This document shows, piece after piece, positions 1-10,752 of a stretch of DNA of 64,000 nucleotides. The notes beneath the pieces are model-generated. The model saw only the letters and a program-made list of their open reading frames with translations. It was not told the DNA's origin and searched no databases. A program made the translations under genes and the position numbers. This stretch comes from Piliocolobus tephrosceles (Eukaryota; Chordata; Mammalia; Primates; Cercopithecidae), in the NCBI RefSeq assembly GCF_002776525.5, contig NC_045449.1:8105959-8169958 (forward strand). The letters run 5' to 3'. Numbering within the stretch: position 1 is the stretch's first letter; the number at the start of each line of letters is the position of its first letter.

Positions 1-44
1 CAGCCCTTCTTGCATCCCCCTAACTCCCCCTGTTGCTCTCCCAG

Positions 45-2121
45 TCCTGTCTGTGCTGTTCGCTGAGGAGCCAGGCCTGGTGCTGGAGGTGCAGGAGCCA
101 GACCTGGCCCAGGTGCTGAAGCGTTACTGGGATGCTGGCCTCCACTGCCTGGAGCTGGGCCACACAGGCGAGGCCGGGCCCCACGCCACGGTGAGGAAGT
201 GAGGGAGAGAGCAGTGTGCAGTGGGCAGTCAGAGTGGGGCGGCCATGGTCCATCCCTCTCCCGCTGTGGAGGGCCATCCTTTCTCCTAGCCCAGGGAGAT
301 TTGTTCCTCTTCCTAGGTCCGGGTGTCAGTGAACGGGGCTGTGGTTCTGGAGGAGCCTGTTGGGGAGCTGCGAGCCCTCTGGGAGGAGACGAGTTTCCAG
401 CTGGACCGGCTGCAGGCAGAGCCTCGCTGTGTGGCGGAGGAGGAACGGGGCCTGAGGGAGCGGACGGGGCCCAGCTATTTCCTGCCCCCCACCTTTCCCA
501 AAGCCTCCGTGCCCCGTGAGCCTGGTGAGGGAGTGTGTGCAGGGGCTTCGTGTCCTGGGGGCACTGAGCCTGGATGCCTGGGCCTGCCCTGGAAAAGGTG
601 TCTGGGGAGTTGGGGTGGGGAAGTAACTTTCTGGCCCAAAGACATTTATTCTTCCCCAAGGTGGTCCCAGCCCCCGAGTCGCCATCTTGCGAGAGGAGGG
701 CAGTAATGGAGACCGGGAGATGGCTGATGCCTTCCACTTGGCTGGGTTTGAGGTGAGCAGGGGGGCAGCTGGGGGTGGTTCTCCAGCCTCAGCTGCATGT
801 CCTCCCAGCCACACTCCCCTCCCCATCTTCACAGGTATGGGACGTGGCCATGCAGGACCTCTGCTCTGGGGCCATTGGGCTGGACACTTTCCGCGGTGTG
901 GCCTTCGTGGGCGGCTTCAGCTATGCAGATGTCCTGGGCTCTGCCAAAGGTCAGTGTGCAGCCTTCTGCCCACTCCCTTCCCCTACATTTCTGAAGAGGT
1001 ACCTTTAGCCCCGTCTTCCTGGGCTGGGGATTGGCCTCTCACTCCACCGAGCTAGGAGAGAGTGGCCACATTCGTTCCGGGCCACATGCCAACAGAATGC
1101 TGGTAATAAATTTTTAATTTTTTCATTAGAAAGCTACTTGGGAGGCTGAGGCAGGAGAATAGCTTTAACCCAGGAGGCAGAGGTTGTAGTGAGCCGAGAT
1201 CATGCCACTGCACTCCAGCCTGGGAAACAGCGAGATTCCATCTAAAAAAACAAAAAAACAAAAAAACAAAAAAAAAAAAAGAAGGAAAGGAAGGAGGGAG
1301 GGAGGGAGGGAAAAGGAAGAAAGAAAGGAAACAGAAGAGCAGCCATGCCCCTTCATTCCCAGTTCCCTTTTCCGAGGTCCTCCACGTCTCACCCTGACTT
1401 CCCTATTCCCTGGCTAGGGTGGGCAGCTGCCGTGACCTTCCATCCCCTGGCCGGGGGTGAGCTGAGGCGCTTCCGGAAGCGACCAGACACCTTCAGCCTG
1501 GGCGTGTGTAATGGCTGTCAACTGCTGGCTCTGCTGGGCTGGGTAGGAGGCGACCCCAATGAGGATGCCGTGGAGATGGGCCCTGACTCCCAGCCGGGCC
1601 TTCTGCTACGCCACAACCTGTCTGGGCGCTATGAGTCTCGCTGGGCCAGCGTGCGTGTGGGGCCTGGGCCAGCCCTGATGCTGCGAGGGATGGAGGGCGC
1701 CGTGCTGCCCGTGTGGAGTGCGCACGGGGAAGGTCAGGCCTGAGGAAGGTTGGGGGCGAGGGTGGGCGTGAAGGACCTTGACTCTCACTTCCCTCATCCT
1801 TCTGTCCCAGGTTATGTGGCATTTTCTTCTCCGGAACTCCAAGCTCAGATTGAAGCCAGGGGCTTGGCTCCACTGCACTGGGCAGATGATGACGGGAACC
1901 CCACAGAGCAGTACCCTCTGAATCCCAATGGGTCCCCAGGGGGCGTGGCTGGCATCTGCTCCCGTGATGGCCGCCACCTGGCTCTCATGCCTCACCCTGA
2001 GAGGGCCGTGAGGCCTTGGCAGTGGGCATGGCGACCCCCTCCATTTGATACTCTGACCACCTCCCCCTGGCTCCAGCTCTTTATCAATGCCCGAAACTGG
2101 ACCCTGGAGGGGAGCTGTTGA
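45..2121 (+). CDS. PFAS: PFAS, 3' part: last six coding exons (phosphoribosylformylglycinamidine synthase)
   Basis: Cytosolic enzyme of de novo purine synthesis (FGAR + Gln + ATP to FGAM). Coding exons are 45-190, 317-524, 661-752, 835-949, 1418-1732 and 1811-2121, each bounded by AG/GT. The first two bases finish a codon begun upstream, and 394 residues plus stop are present, so only the C-terminal part of a protein of about 1,340 residues is in the window. It contains the class I glutamine amidotransferase domain: the nucleophile motif GVCNGCQ (Cys codon at 1507-1509) and the His-Glu pair in MPHPERA (near 1987-2004). The reading frame ends in NARNWTLEGSC. Relative to human PFAS as I remember it, three residues are missing in frame in DSQPGLLL. 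No inactivating change was seen. Identity is by recognised protein sequence; the 5' exons lie outside the window. Confidence 0.96.
1132..1280 (+). mobile_element. Partial Alu (right-arm end) in PFAS intron
   Basis: Begins inside the right monomer (GCTACTTGGGAGGCTGAGG) and ends in an A-rich tail with AAAAAC interruptions. It lies in the intron before the fifth visible PFAS exon. Confidence 0.85.
1281..1332. repeat. Purine-rich GGAA/GGGA tract
   Basis: Degenerate GAAGG/GGGA/GAAA repeats following the Alu tail, a common decay product of an Alu 3' end. Confidence 0.75.
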
Positions 2122-3390
2122 CTGGCCACAGGGGCTCACCTAGGTCCCATGGTTTTTCTGGTGAGTGTGTGCTGCCCTCTCCCCCGTGACTTTCAGGAGC
2201 ACCCCATGTTATTTCCAAAAGCATCTTGGACAGACAAGGACCAAAATACAAAATCTCAGCGGACTCAATGATCTGCCTGCTGATGTTCCTTCCGCGGCTG
2301 TGTCTATTTTCGGTTCTGCTCTAACATGGCATTCTCTTTCTCAGCCCAGGAAACAGCATGTGGTTCAGAGAAAAGAGTGACAAGGAAAAGTTAGGACTCC
2401 TGAGGTCGGAGCAGGGGCTTCTGTTGCCCACTTCACAACACCCAGTGGTCACCGGCATGCATTTGCCTCCTCGGCTCTGAGGGATGTTTTGCGCTCCCTT
2501 TTCTCATTATTGGAGTTTAGGGGGTGCAAACAAATTCACCAATAGTGTGCAGATCAGCCCCTCACCACCTCATTGTTCTCATCTGGAACTGAAACTTTCT
2601 GGATTTCTCTTGAAGTGCTACACTGTACTGAATGGAAGGAATTGTTGCTTGTGGAAGTTTCTCAGCATTTCTGGCTGTCTCAGGGCTGGCCTCAGAACCC
2701 AGCATTCCTGATATTTGCTTCTAAATTAGCAGCTCTTTTTATTTTATTTTATTTTTTGAGACAGTCTCACTCTGTCACCTAGGCTGGAGTACACTGGTGT
2801 GATCTCGGCTCACTGCAACCTCTGCCTCCCGGGTTCAAGCGATTTTCCTGCCTCAGCCTCCCGAGTAGCTGGGAGTACAGGTGCCCGCCACCACACCCAG
2901 CTGATTTTTGTATTTTTAGTAGAGACAGGGTTTCACAATGTATCCCAGGCTGGTCTCAAACTCCTAACCTCAAGTGATCCACCTGCCTCGGCCTCGCAAA
3001 GTGCTGGGATTACAGGTGGGAGCCTGCAATCCTGTACCTGGCCCAGCAGCTCTCTTTCTGATAGATGTGGTTGGTGCTCTCATCCCTAGATCCTAACCCT
3101 TTAGTATGCTGGAATTCTACTCTTGACTTATTCCATTAACTACTGTTGGTTAGTTATTATTTCAAAGCAGTGTCACTGGCCTCAGGGAGTTTATGTGTAA
3201 TAGAATTAAAAACAATAGCTGTGTATAACACTTACCTCAAGCCACGCATGTGTGAGGCATTTTGTATGCTGGAATTCTACTCTTCACTTATTCCATTAAC
3301 TATTGTTGATTAGTTATTATTTCAAAGCACTGTCACTGGCCTCAGGGAGTTTATGTGTAATAGAATTAAAAACAATTGCTGTGTATAACA
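2122..3390 (+). other. PFAS: PFAS 3' UTR (extent inferred)
   Basis: Sequence after the PFAS stop codon. It has no AATAAA, but an ATTAAA hexamer occurs at 3205-3210 and again at 3365-3370 in the two copies of a 160-bp tandem duplication. The UTR would include the antisense Alu at 2736-3043. The end point is inferred from these hexamers, not shown. Confidence 0.5.
2736..3043 (-). mobile_element. Alu, antisense, full length
   Basis: TTTTATTTTATTTT start, then the reverse-complement Alu body (GAGACAGTCTCACTCTGTC) ending in CCTGGCC. It sits in the PFAS 3' flank, so the PFAS transcript may carry it. Confidence 0.9.
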
Positions 3391-3419
3391 CCTCAATACA
3401 CGCATGTGTGAGGCATTTT
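3105..3419. repeat. 160-bp direct tandem duplication at the PFAS 3' end
   Basis: GTATGCTGGAATTCTACTC begins at 3104 and again at 3264, and the copies align at over 90 percent by eye to CATGTGTGAGGCATTTTG. The second copy is a few bases shorter (an ACTTACCTCAAGCC to ACCTCAATA difference). Each copy carries one ATTAAA. Confidence 0.93.
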
Positions 3420-3978
3420 GTATGTATCTGAATTAATTCTTACTAAAGTACTTGATAGCTCCTCCCCACCTTTTTAATGAAGGATGAATGAAGGTTGACC
3501 GCATTGCTTGGGGTCCACACATAGTGAAGGGGGCTGGGCTCACCAGGACTACATCTGCTTCCCACCATCCTGCAGTCTCACTTCCTGGAGGCAGTGTGTC
3601 GAGACTTCCTGCTGGCAGCTGTCTTTGTTTCCTTTGCTGTCCGTTGCTTCCTTTGCTCACAGGACCGTGGATAGAGTTCCCTTCCTCGTGACTGTTGTGT
3701 TGTACACCTCAAGTCAGTTGGCTCCCTAGAATGTTCAACATCTTGATAAAAGGAGCTTCCCTGAGAATGGAGACTATAATCCCAGACCCCTGAGGGCATG
3801 AGGGCTAGGAGAGCTGGGGTGGGGAGGCTGAGCACTTCTGTGTGCTCCTGGTAGAGCAGCACCCTAAGAAGAAACTGACAGTAATGAAACAATGGTAAAT
3901 GATGGCTATGGGGAAAACAACTGTTTCAGAGATTTTCCTCTGAAACCTACCCTGAGCAGTATGGGACTCCTCCGGATC
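3420..3978. other. Intergenic sequence, no gene seen
   Basis: Single-copy looking sequence between the duplicated PFAS tail and the RPS13 retrocopy. Open frames here are short and show no family resemblance. Confidence 0.5.
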
Positions 3979-4521
3979 TTTTTTTTTTTTTTTTTTTTTA
4001 AGTTAAACAATCATTTTATTGCTTGAGTACACACACAAATTTATGCGACCAGGGCAGAGGCTGTAGATGATTCATATTTCCAATTGGGAGGGAGGACTCG
4101 CTTGGTCTTATAATATCAAGCCAAACGGTGAACCCGGCTCTCTATCAGAATCAGACGGAATTTAGCATCCTTATCCTTTCTGTTCCTCTCAAGATGCTTT
4201 CGAACAGCAACTGCTTTCTTAATTAAATGGTAGAGATCTTCAGGAAGATCAGGAGCAAGTCCCTTAGACTTAAGAATTCTTAAGATTTTATTGTCTGTCA
4301 CAAAACGTACTTGTGCAACACCATGTGAATCTCTCAGGATCACACCGACCTGTGAAGGAGTCAGGCCCTTCTTGGCCAGTTTGTAAATCTGCTCCTTCAC
4401 GTCATCAGATGTCAACTTCAACCAAGTGGGAACGCTGCGTCGATAGGGCAAAGCGGACTGGGACAGGCCCTTCCTGGGAGCATGCATGCGACCCATGATG
4501 GCGGCGGTCAAGCAGCGAAAG
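3979..4521 (-). pseudogene. RPS13: Processed RPS13 pseudogene (40S ribosomal protein S13)
   Basis: An intronless copy of the whole RPS13 mRNA. The start codon is at 4496-4494 and the ancestral stop at 4043-4041, the normal 151 codons. Codon 127 (CGA Arg in the parent) is TGA at 4118-4116, which removes the last 25 residues. Other visible changes from the human parent are G8R, I50V, G68D and I122V. The 5' leader CTTTCGCTGCTTGACCGCCGCC is retained in part, an AATAAA (reverse complement) lies just past the stop, and the T run at 3979-4000 is the retrotransposed poly(A) tail. TCCGGATC flanks both ends (3971-3978 and 4529-4536), a likely trace of the target-site duplication. A LINE-1 mediated retrocopy is certain in type; expression is unlikely. 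Confidence 0.96.
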
Positions 4522-5253
4522 GTGAGGGTCCGGATCATTTTTGACATTCGAATGTTCTTTCCTGACACTCGGAAAGGATATATGTATGTCTTTCAGATAC
4601 ATAGTATCAAACGTACAATTTGGGGGCTGTTTCCAAGGCTTAGATACCAGGTTTATTAAGGGCTTGGTGCCAAAGTCAAAGGATGGCATGTGAGGTAACC
4701 TCCTGGTTGGCTGTGATAGGTAAACTCGTGGATTTTGAAGGGGGAGCAGTTTCTGGTTTGGGTCCCAATGGCCAAGTAAGACCCACCCTCCTCAGATACT
4801 ATCAAGACCAAGTCCACTGGCTTTTCATCCGTGTTTTCATCCAGTAGCCATGTAACCCTGTCCTTGATGACTCCCACCCAGCTCCATTCCCACCCACCCA
4901 CTCCCACGGGCCCTCTGGTGAACCCTCCAGGCTAGCTCTCTGCACCCTCCTTGCCTTCATGGAAAACCAGCTATCCTCTGAGAGCCACTTCTGCAGCCCC
5001 TCCAAGTGGCGACTTTTCTTCTCAAACCTCAACCTCACGTATCTCATCTTCCCCAGGCTAGGGAGTTGGGGTCCTCGTACCACTGCCAGACTGTTCACCC
5101 AGTTCAAAGAAAACCCTGCCCATTGCAGGCTCATGCCATTCTACTACATCCCTTTCGCCCAATTCTTTGTGTTCTACTGACTTCTCTGGTGCTCCCTGTG
5201 GGAGAGGGTGCCAATTCTTCAATAATTGATTCCTCTCTAGAAATAGAATATTC
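4522..5253. other. Intergenic sequence, no gene seen
   Basis: Non-repetitive looking sequence upstream of the retrocopy. An in-frame extension of the RPS13 frame into it is fortuitous. I recognise no exon. Confidence 0.45.
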
Positions 5254-5553
5254 GGCCGGGCGCGGTGGCTCAAGCCTGTAATCCCAGCACTTTGGGAGGC
5301 CGAGACGGGCGGATCACGAGGTCAGGAGATCGAGACCGTCCTGGCTAACACGGTAAAACCCCGTCTCTACTAAAAAAAAAATACAAAAACTAGCTGGGCG
5401 AGGTGGCGGGCGCCTGTAATCCCAGCTACTCGGGAGGCTGAGGCAGGAGAATGGCGGGAACCCGGGAGGCGGAGCTTGCGGTGAGCTGAGATCCGGCCAC
5501 TGCACTCCAGTCTGGGCGACAGAGCAAGACTCCCCCAAAAAAAAAAAAAAAAA
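5254..5553 (+). mobile_element. AluY, young Old World monkey type
   Basis: Full-length element GGCCGGGCGCGGTGGCTCAAG with pure A tail. It is flanked by a perfect duplication AAATAGAATATTC (5241-5253 and 5555-5567). It carries GAGACGGGCGG and GAGCTGAGATCCGGCC, which I associate with cercopithecoid AluY. Confidence 0.93.
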
Positions 5554-5569
5554 GAAATAGAATATTCCT

Positions 5570-5850
5570 GCCAGGTTCGGTGGCTCATGCCTGTAATTCC
5601 AACACTTTGGGAAGCCAAGGCTGGTGGATCACCTGAGTTTGAGACCAACCTGGCCAACATAGTGAAACCCTGTCTCTACTAAAAATACAAAAATTAGCTG
5701 GGTGTGGTGGCGTGCCCCCATAATCCCAGCTACTAGGGAGGCTGAGGCAGGAGAATCGCTTGAACCCAGGAGGCGGAGGTTGCAGTGAGCCGAGATCATG
5801 CCACTGCACTTCAGGCTGGGCAACAGAGAGTCCCTCTCAAAAAAAGAAAG
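5570..5850 (+). mobile_element. Alu (S-like), full length
   Basis: Alu body from GCCAGGTTCGGTGGCTCATG to an AAAAAAAGAAAG tail, directly after the AluY target-site duplicate. Confidence 0.9.
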
Positions 5851-5890
5851 AAGGGAGGGAGGGAGGGAGGGATGAAGGGTAGGAGGGAGA
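5851..5890. repeat. GGGA-rich repeat at Alu tail
   Basis: AGGGAGGGAGGGAGGGAGGG-type tract continuing the A-rich tail of the preceding Alu. Confidence 0.8.
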
Positions 5891-5899
5891 ATGTTCCAG

Positions 5900-6208
5900 G
5901 GCCAGGTGCGGTGGCTCACGCCTGTAATCCCAACACTTTGGGAGGCCGAGGTCGGCAGATCATGAGGTCAGGAGATCAAGACCATTCTGGCTAACACGGT
6001 GAAACCCCGTCTCTACTGAAAGTACAAAAATAATTAGCCGGGCGTGGTGGCGGGCTCCTGTAGTCCCAGCCACTCGGGAGGCTGAGGCAGGAGAATGGCG
6101 TGAACCCCAGTGGTGGAGCTTGCAGTGAGCCGAGATCGCGCCACTGCACTCCAGCCTGGGCGATAGAGCGAGACTCAGTCTAAAAAAAAAAACAAACAAA
6201 AACCAACC
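5900..6208 (+). mobile_element. AluY-like, full length
   Basis: Flanked by the direct repeat AGAATGTTCCAG at 5888-5899 and 6209-6220. The tail is interrupted (AAACAAACAAAAACC). Confidence 0.93.
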
Positions 6209-6478
6209 AGAATGTTCCAGTATTTTAGCTGGGGTTGTGGCTGCTGAAAGTAATGATGACATCTCCCAGCTTCCCTCCCAGTTACAATTAAATTGTGGCC
6301 AGTGGGAGAGAAAATGATGTATACAATTTCCAAGTGTTCTTACAAGAAGGATGCATTTTTCTCTTTATGCGTTTTTGCTTCCTATTGTCTGGAATGCAGA
6401 CGCGACAGCTGGAAGTTCAGCAGCCATACTGAAGTAGCTTTGGGAATTGGTACCACGCAGAGCAACAAGATAAGAGGA

Positions 6479-6609
6479 AGCTACTTGGGAGGCTAAGGTG
6501 GGAGGATCACTTGAGCCCAGGTGGTTGAGGCTGCAGTGAACTGTGATCATACCACTGCACTCCAGCCTGGACAACAGAGCCAGACCCTGTCTCTAAAAAA
6601 GAAAAAAAT
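6479..6609 (+). mobile_element. Alu right-monomer fragment (old)
   Basis: GCTACTTGGGAGGCTAAGG to CCCTGTCTCTAAAAAAGAAAAAAA; free right-arm type of old sequence (CAGTGAACTGTGATCAT). Confidence 0.8.
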
Positions 6610-6703
6610 GATCAAAGGAGACTGGTTCTTCCGACACTGAGGAGTGCCATGAGGACAAGATAACACTGAATGTCTTGAGCGTAGGAAATGAACTTCTGTC
6701 TTG

Positions 6704-7010
6704 GTTTTTGTTTTTTATTTGTGACAGAGTCTCACTCTGACTCCCGGGCTGGAGTACTGGAGTACAGGGGTGTGATCTCGGCTCGCTGCAACCTCCGCCT
6801 CCTGGGTTTAAGCGATCCTCCCACCTCAGCCTTCTGAGTAGCTGGGATTACAGGCACGTGCCACCACGCCCAGCTAATTTTTGTAGTTTTAGTAGAGACG
6901 GGGTTTCGCCAGGTCAGCCAGGCTGGTCTCAAACTCCTGGCCTGAAGTTATCTGCCTGCCTCGGCCTCCCACAGTGCTGGGATTATAGGCGTAAGCCAAA
7001 GCGCCCAGCC
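6704..7010 (-). mobile_element. Alu, antisense
   Basis: Reverse-complement Alu with a short direct repeat TGTCTTG on both sides (6697-6703 and 7011-7017). Confidence 0.88.
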
Positions 7011-7271
7011 TGTCTTGTTTAAGCACTATTAATTTTGGTGTTTTCCATCCCTTGTAGCTAAACCTTACCCTATTCAACCATTCCTAACTCCTTCTCATTC
7101 TTTAAGGGTATTAGGCCCTGGGTCCCTGTCCCGTGCTTTCACCTCAGCCCCTTCTGTTATCCTGTATCCATATTGGTGACCATCCAACACTCAACTTTTC
7201 TACAGTGACCTTCATTCCACCTCAGCCAACTACCCCACTTGGATTTTATCATCACCCAGGACCGTCTCTGT

Positions 7272-7360
7272 CTCCAGACTTATTTATGCAGGCGTCCTGT
7301 TTCCGACCATGAGCCTCTATCTCCAAACTTCTTTATTCAGGCGTCCTGTTTCCTTCCATC
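7272..7360. repeat. Diverged 49-bp direct repeat
   Basis: CTCCAGACTTATTTATGCAGG at 7273 recurs as CTCCAAACTTCTTTATTCAGG at 7321, both followed by CGTCCTGTTTCC. Confidence 0.75.
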
Positions 7361-7659
7361 TTTTTTTTTTCTTTTTGAGATGGGGTCTCACTCTGTCGCC
7401 TAGACTGGAGGGCAGTGCTGCGATCTCGGCTCACTGCAACCTCCACCTCCTGGGTTCAAGGGATTCTCCTGCCTCAGCCTCCCAAGTAGCTGGGATTACA
7501 GGCATGCGCCACCATGCCCGGCTAATTTTTGTATTTTTAGTAGAGATGGGGTTTCACCGTGTTGGCCAGGCTGGTCTCAAACTCCTGACTTCAAGTGATC
7601 TACCCACCTTGGCCTCCCAAAGTGCTGGGATGACAGGCATGAGCCACCGTGCCCGGCCC
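7361..7659 (-). mobile_element. Alu, antisense, full length
   Basis: Flanked by the duplicate TTTCCTTCCATC (7349-7360 and 7660-7671). Confidence 0.92.
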
Positions 7660-7671
7660 TTTCCTTCCATC

Positions 7672-8250
7672 TTGCTTCTTTATCTACAATACTCTGAGAT
7701 TTCAAAGTAATTAGGACCTCCAATGCAATAATTACTTTACCCTAATCCATTGCTCCATTTCTTTCTTCCCTCCTTATCCAGCTTCCAGTGACAGCCTTTC
7801 CAAAGCCCCTTCACTTGAGCTATGACCTTTTCATCATACCCATTTGGCAAACTCCCAACCTACCTGCTTCCTCTGAGAAAGCTAGACAGAACAGGTTCTC
7901 TCATAAGTTCATCATTAACCACCTTTGGGGAAACACGGAATGGGAAGGAAAAATGGAGATGAAAGGTTAATAAGAAAGTGCCCAAGTGGGCCTTCAATGA
8001 TACAATGTGCCATGAACCAAGGGTTATGATGACCTTAGTTCTCTAAACCTGAGGTCTAAAAGCAAAACCATTTACAGCAACGTACACACCTAGTGAACAA
8101 GTCCTTCCTTTGGGTTTCAGCTGGGTCAATAGCACTGCTCAAATCCTTTGTGAGAGGTTATTTCAGTAGCACCACATACCTCCTTTCTCAGCCCAAGTCT
8201 CTGTTGTACTTTATTTTTCACCATTGCAATGAATGAACTGTGAACTGCTT
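7672..8250. other. Intergenic sequence, no gene seen
   Basis: AT-moderate single-copy looking DNA between two Alus. Only short, unconvincing frames. Confidence 0.45.
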
Positions 8251-8633
8251 TCATTTATTTTATTATTTAGAGATGGAGTCACACTCTGTTGCCCAGGCTG
8301 GAGTGCAGTAGCGCAATCTCAGCTCACCACAACCTCTACCTCCCGGGTTCAAGTGATTTTCCTCCTCAGCCTTCTGAATAGCTGGGACTACAGGCGCCCG
8401 CCACCATGCTTGGCTAATTTTTATATTTTTATTTTATTTTATTTTATTTTATTTTTGAGACGGAGTCTCACTGTCGCCCAGGTGGAAGTACAGTGGCACG
8501 ATAATTTTTATATTTTTAGTAGAGATGGGGTTTCGCCATGTTAGCCAGGCGGGTCTCAAACTCCTGACCTCGTGATCTGCCCGCCTCGGCCTCCCAAAGT
8601 GCTGGGATTATGGGCATGAGCCACTGTGCCCAG
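8251..8633 (-). mobile_element. Antisense Alu interrupted by a second Alu fragment
   Basis: An antisense Alu body is broken at about 8428 by (TTTTA)n and a new Alu start (GAGACGGAGTCTCACTGTCGCCC), which runs only to about 8497. The left arm then resumes (TAATTTTTATATTTTTAGTAG). The interior copy is therefore truncated. Confidence 0.85.
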
Positions 8634-8654
8634 CCTAAGCTGTTTATTTGATCA

Positions 8655-8790
8655 AAGATCTGTCTCCCTATTAGTGTGTAAGTTCCATGATATCAGGAGA
8701 CACATTTTTGCTCCCCACCATGTCCTAATATCTACACAGTGCCCCGCCCCTAGTAGGTGCTCAATAAATATATGCTGAACAAATGAATAC
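8655..8790 (+). mobile_element. L2-like 3' end fragment
   Basis: Ends in the L2-type string GTAGGTGCTCAATAAATATATG followed by CTGAACAAATGAA. Old and diverged. Confidence 0.6.
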
Positions 8791-9008
8791 ATATGAATGT
8801 TAAAATTAGTAAATATTGACATTTTTTTTCCCCTTAATACAAGAGTGAATTAGTGGATTGGGTTCATGGGTGGTTGGACTTTGTACTTCTCAAGCATTTC
8901 CCCTTTTTACCTCATTTGTCCAGTTAAAGTCACGAGTTCTTGTTATCAGGTCAAGGAGACTGCCCTGTGTAAGTGGAAAGACAGGGAGAACCAGTAAGTC
9001 TCTTTTCT

Positions 9009-9314
9009 TTCTTTCTTTCTTTCTTTTTTTTTGAGGCAGAGTCTCGCTCTGTCGCCCGGGCTGGAGTACTGTGGCCGGATCTCAGCTCACTGCAAACTCC
9101 GCCTCCCGGGTTCACGCCATTCTCCTGCCTCAGCCTCCCGAGTAGCTGGGAGTACAGGCGCCCGCCACCTCACCCGGCTAGTTTTTTGTATTTTTTAGTA
9201 GAGACGGGGGTTCACCATTTTAGCCAGGATGGTCTCGATCTCCTGACCTCGTGATCCGCCCGTCTCGGCCTCCCAAAGTGCTGGGATTACAGGCTTGAGC
9301 CACCGCGCCTGGCC
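9009..9314 (-). mobile_element. AluY, antisense, monkey-type
   Basis: Starts in a (CTTT)n tract (9002-9026) and ends GAGCCACCGCGCCTGGCC. Carries GGCCGGATCTCAGCTC (reverse of GAGCTGAGATCCGGCC). Confidence 0.9.
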
Positions 9315-9671
9315 TTTTCTTTCTTTTTTTTCCCGAGATGGAGTCTTGCTCAGCTGCCCAGGTTGGAGTGCAATAGCGCGATCTTGGCTCACTGCAACCT
9401 CTGTCCCCCAGGTTTAAGCGATTCTCCTGCCTCAGCCTCCCAAGTAGCTGGCACTACAAGCAGGCACCACCACGCTCAGCTGGTTTTTGTATTTTTAGTG
9501 GAGATAGGGTTTCACCATGTTGGCCAGGATGGTCTTGATCTGTTGACCTCGTGATCTGCCCACCTCAGCCTCCCAAAGTGCTGGAATTACAGACCTCTGG
9601 CTTCTAGGTTCAAGCAATTCTCCTGCCTCAGACTCCTGAGTAGCTGGGATTACAGCCACCGCATCCGGCCT
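9315..9671 (-). mobile_element. Two antisense Alu pieces in series
   Basis: A nearly complete antisense Alu to about 9594, then a second fragment (GGTTCAAGCAATTCTCCTGCC) ending CATCCGGCC. CTCTTTTCTT at 8999-9008 recurs at 9671-9680, suggesting the whole pile grew at one insertion site. Confidence 0.8.
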
Positions 9672-9680
9672 CTTTTCTTG

Positions 9681-10633
9681 ATTAGTTTAACATCTGCCTG
9701 GCTGCCAACATGGCCCTTCCGTTGCACAGAAAAAGACACAACACTGAACTAAGCACACATTACGTCATCCTCAGTTGCTGGAAGGAGCACCACTGGCTGG
9801 GGAGGCAGCAGGCAGGGGCTAAGCACAAAGAAGCAGTGTGGGTGAGAGCATCCAGATGGGATCACCTGGCGGGGGCCATCTGTTTTAGAGAGGCTCCCCG
9901 CCAGGGCACCCTCTGCTCTCCAACAGGCCAGCCCACCAAGGAACTTCGTTCTGAAGTGTGTCTGGGACACTGCTCAAACCGGAACATAGATAATGGAGAA
10001 AGACTGGAAAGAAAGGGGATGGGCATCAGTCAGTAGTGAGCCTGGTGAAGGAATATCTCCCACAGCAGCTGGGTGGTCAGTATCCCGGGGCCTGGCAAGC
10101 ATCGTGCTCCCAGCACCTGCTGTATGTAAGACCCTGTGGTGGTGGAAACCAAATAAACCTGTCATTGGACACTTGGGAGTGGCAAACAGCCAGATGGTAG
10201 AGACCAGAGACCTGCTGCAGTGGAGCCTGGGTCTTGGCGTCTTGTGAGGCTTCAGGAAACCTTTCCGTGTGAGCAGTCCACTAGGAGTGCCTGCAGCATT
10301 GGGCCATCTTCCCCCAAGCAGGAAGGGCTTTGTGCAGCTCCCTCTGCCTGGTCAGGCTGGAGGGGCAGCCTGCGACTACAGAGTGAGACAAATCTCTGTG
10401 AGACAGCTCTGCCCATACTGTCACTCAGGGAACAACATTGTCAAGGGCCTCCTCCTGAGGGGCACACACAAGGGAGATAGACTTGGAACAAGTGACTTCA
10501 ATCCAGTGCCTTTTAGGGGAAGCTCAGGATACCGTGGAGGTCATAGCAGGGCATGTGGTCCAGACTTTTGGGATCAGGGAAGGATTCTCTGAGTGAGCTG
10601 AGACCTGAAGGATGAGTAGCAGTTTGTTACATG
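9681..10633. other. Intergenic sequence, no gene seen
   Basis: About 950 bp without Alu. The end (GATTCTCTGAGTGAGCTGAGACCTGAAGGATGAG, in part) is L2-like. Open frames lack any recognisable family or splice-supported exon. Confidence 0.45.
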
Positions 10634-10752
10634 AAGCTACTCAGGAAGGCTGAGGCAGGAGAATCACCTGAACCCGGGAGGCAGAGGTTGCGGTGAGCTG
10701 AGATAGAGCCGTTGCACTGTGGCCTGAGAAACAAGAGCGAAACTCTGTCTCA
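10634..10752 (+). mobile_element. Alu right-arm fragment
   Basis: GAAGCTACTCAGGAAGGCTG to AAACTCTGTCTCAG, feeding directly into a purine microsatellite. Confidence 0.82.

Noticed and set aside
4116..4568. 150-codon frame as a longer RPS13-like gene
   Set aside because: The 24 residues before the normal start are flanking DNA and the true C-terminus is cut by TGA; the layout is that of a retrocopy.
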